A DNA stretch of 64,000 bases from Staphylococcus pseudintermedius (GCF_001792775.2 NZ_MLGE02000009.1:24056-88055); one strand, 5' to 3'. Positions 39,476-50,513 are shown, counted from the first letter of the stretch. A program made the numbers and translations. Notes: a model not told the origin generated them from the sequence alone.

Positions 39476-39760
39476 GCCCTTCAACTCAATTCGGCTTGAT
39501 TGGAGCATACAAGAGATGGAAGCCGCATTGGATTTTGGGAGCAGTACAGAAATCTCATGTGTAACAAAGATTTCGTTGTACTGCCCCCGCAAGGCTGACT
39601 AGACTTCTCAAAAGCATGTGCATTGAGAAGTCAGACAGCTACTGCGTTAAACGGTAGCCACTTTTAAAGTAAAGAAGTGACTGCTAGCAGTATGCACGCC
39701 TCCTCTCAGGAGTCTCAGCCGTATAGGCAATCTTATATCAAATACAGGGAACTGAGGGCA
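39476..39760. repeat. staphylococcal intergenic repeat region
   Basis: The segment contains an inverted repeat (GAGCAGTACAGAAATC...GATTTCGTTGTACTGCCCC), then GGCTGACTAGACTTCTC...GAGAAGTC and GCTACTGCG. The pattern resembles the GGGACAGAAAT-type noncoding repeats common in staphylococcal genomes. It contains no coding frame; the following 110 bases up to the dlt terminator hold nothing I recognise. Confidence 0.55.
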
Positions 39761-39873
39761 AGTTGATGAAATCAAGAAATCAATAGCATCAATTTTTTGT
39801 AAGATAAGGTTACGAAGACACAATGCTCAATGCAACAGTCAATAAACTGAAAAGAGAAGTGTATCAACCAAGT

Positions 39874-39922
39874 AAAGAAAGCCATAACCTGTTTTGAGAA
39901 TTGACAGGTTATGGCTTTCTTT
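39874..39922 (-). terminator. terminator of the dlt operon
   Basis: A perfect 19-bp inverted repeat (AAAGAAAGCCATAACCTGT and its complement, 39874-39892 and 39904-39922) lies just after the dltD stop. It is symmetrical with A/T ends. Confidence 0.92.
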
Positions 39923-39937
39923 AATGTGTTATTCAAT

Positions 39938-41080
39938 TTATTGGTCGATGTGTTGTTTAATATGTTGCGTCACTTCAACCCAACCGCGCCATCCAATGTG
40001 GACAGCATCACTCATGTAATAAGGTTCATAGTCGTGATGTGATAAATCTACAACATGACCGTGGTGATCTTCAATCGTTTTGACGATTTTCTCATTGACC
40101 GCTGTACGTCTGTCACGCGGAAGATCAATGTGGTCGTACCACTTGCCATTAACTGGGATTAACACGTACTGCACATCCGCACCTGCTGCATTGAGTGTAT
40201 CAACTAAAAGTGATAAATCATCATACTCAACAGATTTTAAGCGGAACTCGTGGTCACGGCTCACAGACTTTTTATGCTTTAATTTTTTCCAATACGCATC
40301 CTTGATTTGGTAAGGGTTAGACTGACTGTGATGCGCCCCATATTGATGTGCTTCTTTGTCTAATGCTTTCCAATTCAATGGTTGTTTTTGACTTTTATCG
40401 AACAGTCTCGGCAATTTACCTTGATGATGGAACGGTAAATAGCTCTTTAATGCTTCCATTTTTGCAAGATGATTCGCATAAAGGGGGTTTAAGAAATGCC
40501 CATCTGCTTCATGTGACTTTGCAAAATGTTTTAAAAAGTCGTTCTGTTTATTGTCTTTAAAATGCAATAAACGTTTGGCTAAGCGTGTTTTAATATCGTT
40601 AGAAATATTTGGGTTATTGAATATACTATTAATTTGTAACTGAGAAGCACGATCTTGGTAATTCTCTTCAGTTAAGCCATGTCTCGTAAACCATTGTGGT
40701 GATATGATGACCGTCATTTTTTTATTTTTTAAATGGTCATACTGTGCACCTAACGTCATCAACTGAATTAAATCCGTGGAACCCCCAGTGCCCACATAAA
40801 AGAGATTTTTCGTGTGCCCCTTTAACAAGATGGCAGGTTGAAATGGATCTTCTTTATTCAGCTCACTTGAACCATAAACTGGGTAGTAATGAGGGTCCTT
40901 AATCATAGCTTCTTGTACATACTGGCCTTTTAACATATCACTATCTGTTGACACTTGATACTTAGGAAGTTGGTTTGCGATATGTGGTGGCACAAACCAT
41001 TTAGCCGGCAATATGATAAAAATACCGAATAATAGAATACTCGCCAAAAAAGCAATGATGTAAGGTTGTTTTAGCTTCAT
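39938..41080 (-). CDS. dltD: DltD, D-alanyl transfer protein
   Basis: A 380-residue membrane-anchored, extracellular SGNH-like protein needed for the last step of teichoic-acid D-alanylation. An N-terminal membrane anchor ([15 protein letters not shown]) precedes the conserved [17 protein letters not shown] region and the C-terminal [12 protein letters not shown] segment with the catalytic Asp and His. Its start overlaps the dltC stop by four bases. Confidence 0.95.
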   Translation of the reverse strand: MKLKQPYIIAFLASILLFGIFIILPAKWFVPPHIANQLPKYQVSTDSDMLKGQYVQEAMIKDPHYYPVYGSSELNKEDPFQPAILLKGHTKNLFYVGTGGSTDLIQLMTLGAQYDHLKNKKMTVIISPQWFTRHGLTEENYQDRASQLQINSIFNNPNISNDIKTRLAKRLLHFKDNKQNDFLKHFAKSHEADGHFLNPLYANHLAKMEALKSYLPFHHQGKLPRLFDKSQKQPLNWKALDKEAHQYGAHHSQSNPYQIKDAYWKKLKHKKSVSRDHEFRLKSVEYDDLSLLVDTLNAAGADVQYVLIPVNGKWYDHIDLPRDRRTAVNEKIVKTIEDHHGHVVDLSHHDYEPYYMSDAVHIGWRGWVEVTQHIKQHIDQ

Positions 41081-41313
41081 CGTAATTTTGCCAATTCGTT
41101 AATGATTTGATTTGGCGTACCCCAATCTTCTCTATTAAAGTCCATAATTGGTACTTCTATATCAAGTTCGTCTTGAAACGCTACTAATAATTGTACAGAT
41201 TGCATTGAATCCATAATCCCTTCATCAAAAATATGAATATCTGGATTTGATTTCACAATATCATCGTCGGCAACTTCTGCAATTATATCTAAAACTTTTT
41301 CATTAAATTCCAT
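41077..41313 (-). CDS. dltC: DltC, D-alanyl carrier protein
   Basis: A 78-residue acyl-carrier-like protein that receives D-alanine from DltA on a phosphopantetheine arm. The modified serine is in [12 protein letters not shown] near residue 36. Length and position between dltB and dltD are canonical. Confidence 0.96.
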   Translation of the reverse strand: MEFNEKVLDIIAEVADDDIVKSNPDIHIFDEGIMDSMQSVQLLVAFQDELDIEVPIMDFNREDWGTPNQIINELAKLR

Positions 41314-41325
41314 AAAACTCTCTCC

Positions 41326-42543
41326 TTAAATTAATTGTCCTGAAAAGATTAAAAAGCCAAAAGCGACACAGTGGAAAGTGATAACGATGCTCAGTGCGTT
41401 AATCACTGGATGATCCCACTTACCGAAACGCTTTTTACGCCATTTTTCATAGTGATTATACAAAAAGAATAACAATGCGTGATATAAACCATACGCCACA
41501 TAAAACCATTCAAAACCGTGCCAAAGTCCCATAATACCGAAGTTAAGTAAGAAGGCAAGGTTAGACACATGGAAATTTGATTTAATGTATTTTTTCTTAG
41601 TCATAAAGAAAATAAAACGCATGTAAATACAATCACGGAACCAGAACGATAGACTCATGTGCCATCTGTTCCAGAAATCTTTAATATTTTTTGCTCTAAA
41701 TGGTTGGTTAAAGTTGATCGGTGTTTCAATACCATACAAGTAACTCAATGCAATGGCGAATAAGCTGTAACCTGCAAAGTCAAAGAACAGGTAGAAACTA
41801 TAGCCATACATGTATATCACGTAATCGCCAAACGACTCGAGGTGACCTGTATAAGGTGTCACAAAATACTGTTGGACGAAATGCGCAATAATATATTTGT
41901 AAAGTAAACCTATCATAATGTAATGAATCGCTTTACCAAGGAGTTGTGAATATTTGTCCATAGCGATTTCTTTATCGTAATCTTTTACAAAACGACGATA
42001 GCGATCAATTGGACCTGAAGAGATCGTAGGGAAGAACGTAATGAATTGTACGAGCTTCTTCAAATCTACAGTTTGCTTTAATGTGCCGTCATGAATTTCC
42101 ATGATTAATTGAACGCTTTTGAACATAATGTACGAAATACCGAGGAAACCGAACAGTTCCACGATTTTTGAGCTGTGCAAATGAAGTTGTCCCGAACCTA
42201 GCCACGAACTTTGTAGGAGTTTGACCATAAAGAGTGGCAGGATAGACAGAATCATCGTCGTAATGTAAAGCGGTGTGGAGCGTTTGTTTGCTCTAAGACG
42301 CTCGAACCCTTTAATAATGAGCGCTTGCCAAATAATGTATAAAACAAGGCTCAATAAATGATAACTTAAATACTTGATACCGAAAAAGTTGTGTTGATCG
42401 TCTGCAAATATGACGACAATCATAATCAATGTACTGATTAAGTTGTAAGCTTTAGATCTTTTGCCTAACAACCCCAGTATGATCACAGGTAACAACACAA
42501 TGAGCGCAATCGCAAAAAAGTGAAAGCTACTGTATGGGATCAT
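41326..42543 (-). CDS. dltB: DltB, MBOAT D-alanyl transferase
   Basis: A 405-residue polytopic membrane O-acyltransferase that passes D-alanine across the membrane towards teichoic acid. The sequence shows many helices, TISSGPIDRYRRF, FWNRWHMSLSFWFRDCIYM and the MBOAT histidine in LWHGFEW. The start overlaps the dltA stop by four bases. Confidence 0.96.
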   Translation of the reverse strand: MIPYSSFHFFAIALIVLLPVIILGLLGKRSKAYNLISTLIMIVVIFADDQHNFFGIKYLSYHLLSLVLYIIWQALIIKGFERLRANKRSTPLYITTMILSILPLFMVKLLQSSWLGSGQLHLHSSKIVELFGFLGISYIMFKSVQLIMEIHDGTLKQTVDLKKLVQFITFFPTISSGPIDRYRRFVKDYDKEIAMDKYSQLLGKAIHYIMIGLLYKYIIAHFVQQYFVTPYTGHLESFGDYVIYMYGYSFYLFFDFAGYSLFAIALSYLYGIETPINFNQPFRAKNIKDFWNRWHMSLSFWFRDCIYMRFIFFMTKKKYIKSNFHVSNLAFLLNFGIMGLWHGFEWFYVAYGLYHALLFFLYNHYEKWRKKRFGKWDHPVINALSIVITFHCVAFGFLIFSGQLI

Positions 42544-43994
42544 GATTGATATACCTCGTTAATTCGTTTGCGGTCGAGTTTACCATTGTTAGTCAATGGC
42601 ATCTCTTCAGCAATTTCGATTTTTTTAGGAATCATATAATCAGGTAACTCAGCTTTAAGACGTTGCTTCATTTCTTTTGGTACGTCTGCTGGATCGATGT
42701 CTTCTGAATTTAACTTTACGACACCTTTCAAGTAGGCGATTTTGTCTTTTTTATAAATTGGTACAACCAATGATGTATTCACAAATGGCAATGCGTTCAT
42801 TTTAGCTTCAATTTCTTCAAGTTCCATACGATAGCCGTTGTATTTGATTTGGTTATCAATGCGACCTTTAATAAACCACAAGCCATCTTCAAATACTGCT
42901 TTGTCACCTGAATAGTATGCGCGTTGTTCACCATCTTTGAAAAAGGCTTTCTCTGTTTTTTCAGGGTCTTTTAAATAACCTGCACTTACTGAATTTCCAG
43001 TAATAATGAGCTCTCCTTCTTCAGTCACATTTAATGTCGTCCCTTTTCTTGGTAAGCCCACAGGAACGTACTTATGGCTATCAAGTACTGATTGCGTCAC
43101 TCGAATACTTGTAATCGCAACAGTCGCTTCTGTAGGGCCGTACGTATTGTATAAATAAGATTGTGGAAACTTGTTTAACAATGTTTGCGCTGTATGGTGA
43201 CCTAACACTTCACCACAGAATAAGAACGTACGTAAATGTGGCATACCTGCTTCATTGACATTTGGTAACATTAAGCAAATTTCCATAAATGATGGGGTAG
43301 ACACCCAAACATTAATTTTTTCGTTTTGGAACAGCTCATACAATTTTTTAGGTGCTGCAATCATTTCTTTGTTGACTAACAATAGTGTACCGCCTGAAAT
43401 GAGACACGGATAAATCGCCATAACTGATAAATCAAATGAGAATGGCGCTTGGTTTAACCAAACATCTTTCGTGTGATATTGGTTCAATAAGTCCACCCAA
43501 TTTGCGAACTCTACTAAGCTCTCGTAATAAATTTTCACACCTTTAGGAAGACCTGTTGAGCCCGATGTAAAAATCGTGTAAGCAATACCATCATTTTGCA
43601 TTAAAGGCAATGATGATACAGTCTCGAATGATTGAATACCTTGAATAGTAATCTCTGTCACACCTTCATAATTAAGCGGTGTATCTGTCGTGTTAATTAA
43701 AAATTGTGGTGAAACTTTTTCTATAATATGTTGGATACGGTTTGTAGGTATAGATTGATCAATTGGAACATAACCGCATCCGGCTTTAAGAGCACCAATC
43801 ATACCCACTACCATAAATGGAGACATGTGGCCATAAACTATAACAGGGTTGTCGCTTGTAAGCAGTTGTGATGCTAAGCGTGAGGAATAACTTTCTAACT
43901 CTAGATAAGTTAATGATTCACTCTGATGTTGTACGGCAACTCGGTCCGGCTGGGTTTGACTGTGCTGTGAAATCATTGTTAAAACATCTTTCAT
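42540..43994 (-). CDS. dltA: DltA, D-alanine--D-alanyl carrier protein ligase
   Basis: A 484-residue adenylate-forming enzyme that activates D-alanine with ATP and loads it on DltC. Adenylation motifs TSGSTGLPKG, YNTYGPTEAT, YYSGDKA and the late NGKLDR lysine are visible. A TTAAAGGAGC site precedes the ATG. It follows the short dltX gene. Confidence 0.97.
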   Translation of the reverse strand: MKDVLTMISQHSQTQPDRVAVQHQSESLTYLELESYSSRLASQLLTSDNPVIVYGHMSPFMVVGMIGALKAGCGYVPIDQSIPTNRIQHIIEKVSPQFLINTTDTPLNYEGVTEITIQGIQSFETVSSLPLMQNDGIAYTIFTSGSTGLPKGVKIYYESLVEFANWVDLLNQYHTKDVWLNQAPFSFDLSVMAIYPCLISGGTLLLVNKEMIAAPKKLYELFQNEKINVWVSTPSFMEICLMLPNVNEAGMPHLRTFLFCGEVLGHHTAQTLLNKFPQSYLYNTYGPTEATVAITSIRVTQSVLDSHKYVPVGLPRKGTTLNVTEEGELIITGNSVSAGYLKDPEKTEKAFFKDGEQRAYYSGDKAVFEDGLWFIKGRIDNQIKYNGYRMELEEIEAKMNALPFVNTSLVVPIYKKDKIAYLKGVVKLNSEDIDPADVPKEMKQRLKAELPDYMIPKKIEIAEEMPLTNNGKLDRKRINEVYQS

Positions 43995-44013
43995 GTGTCG
44001 GCTCCTTTAATGA

Positions 44014-44142
44014 TTAAAAATCGTTGTAGATAAAAGTATTTTGTGTATCACCATTACCGTAAATAAAATACAAAGTCAGCATGATAGCAAAATAAAGCAA
44101 TGTTAATGCGACTGTTTTAAGAGGCAATTGATTTAATTTCAT
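44014..44142 (-). CDS. dltX: DltX, small membrane protein of the dlt operon
   Basis: A 42-residue single-span protein starting MKLNQLPLKT and ending FIYNDF, with one hydrophobic helix (about residues 11-28). The C-terminal FIYN motif is typical of DltX, which interacts with the D-alanylation complex. AAGGTG lies upstream of the ATG at 44142, and dltA follows 19 bp after the stop. It is below the usual size cut-off for automatic calling. Confidence 0.88.
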   Translation of the reverse strand: MKLNQLPLKTVALTLLYFAIMLTLYFIYGNGDTQNTFIYNDF

Positions 44143-44210
44143 AATAAATTTTCACCTTCTGCATAATATGACATGAAGGTTAAACTATCTCATTTAACCC
44201 AGATAAAGTT

Positions 44211-44239
44211 AATGTAATTTAATACTTTATGAAAGTCAA
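44211..44239 (-). promoter_or_regulatory. candidate dlt operon promoter
   Basis: On the reverse strand TTGACT and TACATT are separated by 17 bases, about 65 bp upstream of the dltX start. This leaves a short untranslated leader. Confidence 0.6.
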
Positions 44240-44495
44240 TCCATTTCTTGAAAAAAAGGATAAAAATACAAGAAAATAGGTCTAGAGTTGTATGATTCAG
44301 TAATAAAAGTACAATGTTATATTTTAATTAAATATTGTTATTGGATAGTGTTTGAAACAAAAGATTCTTAGTTATGCTTAATTTTTTTAAATTGAATTCA
44401 TATCCATTAATGTCTGTGCAAAGGAGTAATAATAGTGGGTGGATGTCGAGATATGGTAGAATACGAGATGAATATTGAGATTTGGGGTGAAAGCA

Positions 44496-46010
44496 ATGAG
44501 TGAGCATGATGAAATAAATATACAAATTATAGCGACTTCTGATATGCATAGCCATATACTCAATGAAACTGAACGTTCTAATATATATCGAGCAGGGACA
44601 TATATTAATGAAGTAAGACAGCAACATCAGCATGTCGTATTAGTGGACAACGGTGGTAATTTAGCAGGCAGTGTGACAGCTTTTTATTACGCCATTATTG
44701 CACCATACAAAAGACATCCGATGATTAAGTTAATGAATGCGATGAACTATGATGCGAGTGGCATGAGCGAAAATGAATTCAAATATGGTTTAGACTTTTT
44801 TAATCGTTCTGTTGCGTTATCACGTTTCCCATGGCTATCGGCGAATGTAGAATATGCTGTCACCCATGAACCGTATTTTTCTACGCCTTATACAGTGAAA
44901 GATATTGATGGGTTAAAATTAGTCGTGATGGGGGTTTCTTCAGAAGGGCTAATGAAAAATGAAAATGTAGAAATGGAACCGGAAGTGATTGTCGAAAGTG
45001 CGACCTATGCGGCACAACGTTGGATTCGCTATATTTATGAAACGATTGAACCTGATTTTCTTATTGTGTTGTATCATGGGGGTTTGTCGAAGTTGAGTCA
45101 TGATGCTAAATCGCAATTTGAAAATCGAGCGGAAGAAATTATGAGGCAGGCTGGGATAATTGATCTCATGATTACTGGGCATCAACACGAAACGATTATC
45201 GAAAATGATGGTATGACACTGTATGTTCAAGCAGGTCAAAATGCTGAAAATGTCATTCATGTTAATGCGAAATTTAAAAAACGACGTAACTCTTTTGAAT
45301 TGTTAGAGATGCAGCCAAAGATTGTCACATTGACGGATTATGAGGAAGATGAACGTTTATTGAACTTAACGTATTACGATCGAAAAGCGATACGGAATTG
45401 GAAAAACGAATATATTATCGCGCATGAAGTCGATATGCAATTTGATACGTTTCATGAGTTGTTAATCCAACCCCATCCATACATTCAATTGTTACATCAA
45501 AGTTTGAACCATGAAACGGAAATCCCATTAACATGTGTACATCTGCCTTTACCGAATACGAAAGGCTTAAAAGGGCGTTTGAAAAATGAAGATGTCTATA
45601 ATTCGTATCCGCATCCCGACAAACCGATTGATCTTACATTAAAAGGGAGTGAAATTAAACGTTTAATTGAAGAAAGTGTAAGTCATCTTGAATTAGAAAA
45701 AGGGCAGTGGACGTTGAAAGATACAGACCCGACACACTTTTTATTCTGGTCAGGTTTTACATATACTGTAGATATGTCGAAGCCTTTAAATGCGCGTGTT
45801 ACGGATTTTGAATTGCGAGAAGATTATTGTTACCGCGTGGTGACGACGGATTATATTTATCGCCATTATCGTCATCTGTTAAGTGAAGCGGTCGTACATC
45901 AAACATTTCCAAGCACAATGCCAGAGTTGCTCGTTCGAGAAATTCAAGCAGAACAAGAGAGACAACTAGTACCGCAAAATATGCATATCGTAAGTGGACT
46001 ATCATTGTAA
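44496..46010 (+). CDS. 5'-nucleotidase-family metallophosphatase with altered active site
   Basis: A 504-residue cytoplasmic protein (no signal peptide) with the two-domain 5'-nucleotidase/CpdB architecture. The first motif ATSDMHSH, the YHGG histidine and GHQHE are kept. The metal-bridging GD of the second motif reads VDNGGNLAGS, and the catalytic GNHEF motif reads SENEFKYG. These changes remove an Asp and the Asn-His pair normally needed for catalysis, so it may be inactive or use another chemistry. GGGGTG at about 44484 sets the ATG at 44496. It is divergent from the dlt operon. Confidence 0.8.
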   Translation: MSEHDEINIQIIATSDMHSHILNETERSNIYRAGTYINEVRQQHQHVVLVDNGGNLAGSVTAFYYAIIAPYKRHPMIKLMNAMNYDASGMSENEFKYGLDFFNRSVALSRFPWLSANVEYAVTHEPYFSTPYTVKDIDGLKLVVMGVSSEGLMKNENVEMEPEVIVESATYAAQRWIRYIYETIEPDFLIVLYHGGLSKLSHDAKSQFENRAEEIMRQAGIIDLMITGHQHETIIENDGMTLYVQAGQNAENVIHVNAKFKKRRNSFELLEMQPKIVTLTDYEEDERLLNLTYYDRKAIRNWKNEYIIAHEVDMQFDTFHELLIQPHPYIQLLHQSLNHETEIPLTCVHLPLPNTKGLKGRLKNEDVYNSYPHPDKPIDLTLKGSEIKRLIEESVSHLELEKGQWTLKDTDPTHFLFWSGFTYTVDMSKPLNARVTDFELREDYCYRVVTTDYIYRHYRHLLSEAVVHQTFPSTMPELLVREIQAEQERQLVPQNMHIVSGLSL

Positions 46011-46027
46011 TCGAATATGAGATTAAA

Positions 46028-46074
46028 AAAGACCCATGTCTAGCATTTCATAAAGAAATGCGACATGGGTCTTT
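46028..46074 (-). terminator. bidirectional terminator between the metallophosphatase and adhesin genes
   Basis: A 13-bp inverted repeat AAAGACCCATGTC/GACATGGGTCTTT with a 21-base loop ends in A and T tracts on both sides. It serves two convergent genes. Confidence 0.85.
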
Positions 46075-46105
46075 GTGTGCATCACATTTAAATCATAAGT
46101 TGAAC

Positions 46106-49100
46106 TTAGTGTGATTGTTTTTTATCGTGGCGTTTTTTACGTGCAAAGAGTAATGCGCCTAAAGCAGCTAAAATACCACCGAATAATGTACCTTGATGTG
46201 ATTCAGTTTCACCTGTTTCAGGTAAAGCTTTTTGTTGTTGAGATGGTTTTGCTTTATTGCCGTTTGAATGAACCGGTTGTGTGACTGGAGTTAAGCTTGG
46301 TTTTTCAGGATTTTGAACACCTGGCACACTTGGATTATTTGGCTGTTCTGGACTAGGATTTTTAGGTTGTCCTGGCTCAGAAGGCTGTTCTGGACTAGGA
46401 TTTTCAGGTTGACCCGGTTCAGAAGGTTGTTCTGGACTAGGATTTTCAGGTTGACCTGGTTCAGAAGGTTGCTCTGGACTAGGATTTTCAGGTTGACCTG
46501 GTTCAGAAGGTTGCTCTGGACTAGGGTTTTCAGGTTCAGTCGGTGGCTCAGGTGTAACTTGAGTGAAACCACTGTCAATTGTTAAGTCATCGCCATCTTT
46601 AACTGTAACTTTTGTAGATGTACCGTTAGAGTCATTATCAGCTGTACCTTGACCTGTAACAGTCGGTGTGTAACCTTCAGGCGTTTCAAATTCAATCGTA
46701 TAGTCGCCTTCTTTCACGTTTTCAAATAAATAGTTACCGTTAGCATCAGTTGTACGTGTATCTACGACGTTACCATCCGCATCTTTTAAAGTGACTTTAA
46801 CGTCAGAGATGCCTGGTTCATTGTCATCTTGGATACCGTCTTTATTTAAGTCATCCCAAACTTTGTCGCCAACTTTGTGTGTAACAGGTTCTTTGTAGAA
46901 ACCGCTATCGATTGTTAAGTCATCGTTACCTTCGACTAAAATAAGGGAAGATGTCCCATTAGAGTCAGTGCTGACTCTGCCTTGGCCTGTTTGTGTCGGT
47001 GTATAACCTTCAGGCGTTTCAAATTCAATTGTATATTCGCCTTCTTTAACTTTTTCGAATAAGTAATTCCCTTTATCATCAGTCGTACGTGTATCCACAA
47101 CGTTACCATCCGCGTCTTTTAAAGTGACCTTAACGTTAGCGATACCTGGTTCATTTTGGTCTTGGATGCCATCTTTATTTAAGTCTTCCCAAACTTTGTC
47201 GCCGACGTTGTGTGTTGGTGTTTCAGTTTGGTAAAAACCTTGGTCGATAGTTAAGTTGTTCCCATCACTAATGACAGCTTGTACATTTGTAGGACCATCA
47301 GAGTCAAGGGCGTCATTACCTTGGTTGGATGGACTTGCAGCATAGCCTTCCGGTGTTTCAAAACCCACTTGATAATTACCATTTTTTAAATTATCAAAGA
47401 TATATTTACCATTCGTGTTTGTATAAGTTGTATCCAAAATGTTGCCATCAAGATCTTTTAAAGTAACCTTTACATCAGCAATACCAGTTTCACCTTGATC
47501 TTGGATACCATTTTTATTCACATCATTCCAAACTTTGTCGCCTAATTGATATGATGCTTCATTTCCGTCGGCTGTACCACCAGAAGAGCTTTTCACAATA
47601 TCGTTATCCCAAGTAATATAGTTATATTGACCATATCGGTTTTGAGTGGCCATAATAGCACGCAAGTTTAAATCCTCTTTAGAATCCAAATTTTCTTTGC
47701 TCGTCACTTTAACGATATAGCGTTGCCCATTTAAGTTTCCAAAGTAAATATCTGCCAAATTATTATCACGATAAACAATATTAAATTGTTTTGTGACATC
47801 TTCATATTCACTGTCATTCACACCGAAACTACTATTAAGTGGTTGACCATCAGCAACTTTTAAAATCTTGATCTGCGTTGTATCTGGTTTCACTTGCCCA
47901 TTACTCTTAGTTGGATCAACTTGGAACCCTTGAACTCTTACAACTGTACCGTTTGCCGTTTTTTGTAATGGGTTGACATAAATGTATTGATCATATTCCC
48001 CAGTTTTAGGATCTTCTGAAGTGATCATTGATTTTAAGTTAGAATCACCTTCACTGTAATATTGACCGTAATTCACTTTAATTTGTGTATCTAAAGATTC
48101 GCCTGCAATGTCGTATTTTAATGGATATGTTTGAGAATCTGTTGCCACTTTACGATCCATAAATTGAGTCAAGTTAAACGAACCGGACACATTTTCTAAA
48201 TTATTAACGACATTAGTGAACGTGTATGTCATAGTATGGTTGGCAACATCATATTCACCTAAAGCCACAACTTCACCTTTTTGATTTGTAATTTTTTCTC
48301 TAAAGTCAGGTGAATGGCGCGTGTCACCAAAAGTATTGACAGTGTCAGGCATTTTTACAGTAAAGTAGTCACCTTCTTTAACAGTCCCGTTTACGTTAAA
48401 GTTACTTTTTAAATAAAAGTTTCCTGAGTTGTTTGGCTCGATATAAGATTCAGTTATTTTCATATTTGATGCTGTTACTTTGTCATTTACGTTTGTCCCA
48501 CCAGCTGCAACAGCAGTAGGTTGACTTGCACTGACTGCGCGAAGTTGAGTTGTACCTTTAATGTCTTTTAATTGTGCAGGTGCTTTTTTGTTTGCGACTG
48601 TTGTATTTGTTGGTGCTTTTGTCGTTTCAGTTTGATTGGATGTTGATTCAGTAGGTTGTTCGTTTAAAGTTGTTTGAGAAGCAGTTGTTTCACTATTTTT
48701 TAATTCTGTTGAAGGTCGATTGTCTTCTGATGTTTCTGGTGAAGGTACTGTCGATGTAGGATCTTGTTGAGGTGTATTTGAAACTTGTGAATCAGAAGTT
48801 GTATCTGCTTTAGGTTGTTCATTTACTTGAGATTCACTGTTAGTTGTGTTTTCTTTTTCTGCTTCTTGATTTGATAGGTTTGCTGATGAGTCACTTTGCA
48901 ATGCTTCATTTTTTGCTTCTTTTGTTTGAGCAATGTCAGCGTCTTTCGATGTTGTTTCATCTTGTGCTGCACTGTCTTTAAATTCTGATGATGCATTATC
49001 TGGAGTTTGCTCAACTTGTGTTGCTTCTTTTTCATTCACTTCTTGATTTTGCGTTGGTTCGGTATCACTTTTTGATTGTTCTGTTGTAGGTGTTGAATCA

Positions 49101-49198
49101 TCTGTAGAAAGTGCATTCGCTTTTGCTTGTGTATCATCTTGTTTTTCTGTCGACACTTCATTGGTATCGCCTTGGTCTTGTAATTGGGCTTTACTCGT
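46106..49198 (-). pseudogene. 5'-truncated MSCRAMM adhesin (Sdr-like, LPXTG)
   Basis: About 1,030 codons of a cell-wall adhesin whose start and signal peptide are missing; the frame enters a TGA at 49199-49201 next to plasmid-derived DNA. The order is an S/T/E/Q-rich leader (about 200 residues), a fibrinogen-binding-type A region with the latch-related TYTFTNVV motif, three SdrB/B-type repeats of about 110 residues with calcium-loop signatures (DxNKDGIQD), proline-rich PSEPGQPENPSPEQ repeats and an LPETGE sorting signal with a basic tail. First in-frame Met is 49156. Without a signal peptide it should not reach the wall. The 5' part may lie beyond the window on the far side of the inserted element. 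Confidence 0.85.
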
Positions 49199-49996
49199 TC
49201 AAGTCTAACGGTTTTAAGCGGTACAGAAGGCAAAAAACAAGTAGATGAACCCTGGTTTAATCTCTTATTGCACGAAACGAAATTTTCAGGAGAAAAGGGT
49301 TTAGTAGGGCGCAATAGCGTTATGTTTACCCTCTCTTTAGCCTACTTTAGTTCAGGCTATTCAATCGAAACGTGCGAATATAATATGTTTGAGTTTAATA
49401 ATCGATTAGATCAACCCTTAGAAGAAAAAGAAGTAATCAAAATTGTTAGAAGTGCCTATTCAGAAAACTATCAAGGGGCTAATAGGGAATACATTACCAT
49501 TCTTTGCAAAGCTTGGGTATCAAGTGATTTAACCAGTAAAGATTTATTTGTCCGTCAAGGGTGGTTTAAATTCAAGAAAAAAAGAAGCGAACGTCAACGT
49601 GTTCATTTGTCAGAATGGAAAGAAGATTTAATGGCTTATATTAGCGAAAAAAGCGATGTATACAAGCCTTATTTAGCGACGACCAAAAAAGAGATTAGAG
49701 AAGTGCTAGGCATTCCTGAACGGACATTAGATAAATTGCTGAAGGTACTGAAGGCGAATCAGGAAATTTTCTTTAAGATTAAACCAGGAAGAAATGGTGG
49801 CATTCAACTTGCTAGTGTTAAATCATTGTTGCTATCGATCATTAAATTAAAAAAAGAAGAACGAGAAAGCTATATAAAGGCGCTGACAGCTTCGTTTAAT
49901 TTAGAACGTACATTTATTCAAGAAACTCTAAACAAATTGGCAGAACGCCCCAAAACGGACCCACAACTCGATTTGTTTAGCTACGATACAGGCTGA
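49184..49996 (+). pseudogene. plasmid primase C-terminal (PriCT)-type replication protein fragment
   Basis: About 270 codons lacking an N-terminus. Residues about 20-100 resemble a primase C-terminal 1 domain (LVGRNSVMFTLSLAYFSSG, EKEVIKIVRSAYS), followed by a helical DNA-binding-like region (EVLGIPERTLDKLLKVLKAN). Codon use fits Inc18-type streptococcal/enterococcal plasmids. The frame begins at the junction with the adhesin gene and has no ribosome site, so it is a truncated remnant and probably silent. Confidence 0.6.
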
Positions 49997-50342
49997 AAAT
50001 AAAACCCGCACTATGCCATTACATTTATATCTATGATACGTGTTTGTTTTTCTTTGCTGTTTAGTGAATGATTAGCAGAAATATACAGAGTAAGATTTTA
50101 ATTAATTATTAGGGGGAGAAGGAGAGAGTAGCCCGAAAACTTTTAGTTGGCTTGGACTGAACGAAGTGAGGGAAAGGCTACTAAAACGTCGAGGGGCAGT
50201 GAGAGCGAAGCGAACACTTGATCTTTTAAGTTGCTATCATTTATAGGTCAATAGAGTATACTTATTTGTCCTAATATGATTTTAGCAGTATAATTGATTT
50301 GGTGAATAGGTCATTTAAGTTGAGCATAATAGGAGGAGTAAA
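49997..50342. other. plasmid-derived noncoding stretch, candidate recombinase site
   Basis: This stretch follows the primase fragment and precedes the small ORF and recombinase genes. It holds short hairpin-like segments near 50130-50220 and an AT-rich block (50260-50335) with related ATAAT/TTTAAGT-like half sites just upstream of AGGAGGAG. The position matches the resolution site (res/six) of Inc18 plasmids; the subsites were not defined. Confidence 0.4.
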
Positions 50343-50513
50343 ATGAAAAAATTTATTTATCGAGTTTTAGAAAATGACGAAGTGGTGGCTATTTTTAATG
50401 AGCAACAATATGCGCAAGATTTTATCGCTTACGAAAAGACAATTTCTGATAAGCAATTTGAAATTGAAAAAGTAGATATAGCTGATTGGTTATTGCAACC
50501 GAGAGAATTTTAG
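50343..50513 (+). CDS. small conserved plasmid protein ahead of the recombinase
   Basis: A 56-residue acidic protein (MKKFIYRVLENDEV... ending LLQPREF) with a strong AGGAGGAG site. It ends 13 bp before the recombinase start and is probably cotranscribed with it. It may correspond to the small alpha ORF preceding beta in pSM19035-type plasmids; this is from memory. Function unknown. Confidence 0.7.
   Translation: MKKFIYRVLENDEVVAIFNEQQYAQDFIAYEKTISDKQFEIEKVDIADWLLQPREF

Noticed and set aside
46313..46585. Forward-strand repetitive ORF (WTRIFRLTWFRRLL-type)
   Set aside because: It is the antisense shadow of the proline-rich adhesin repeats, with no ribosome site.
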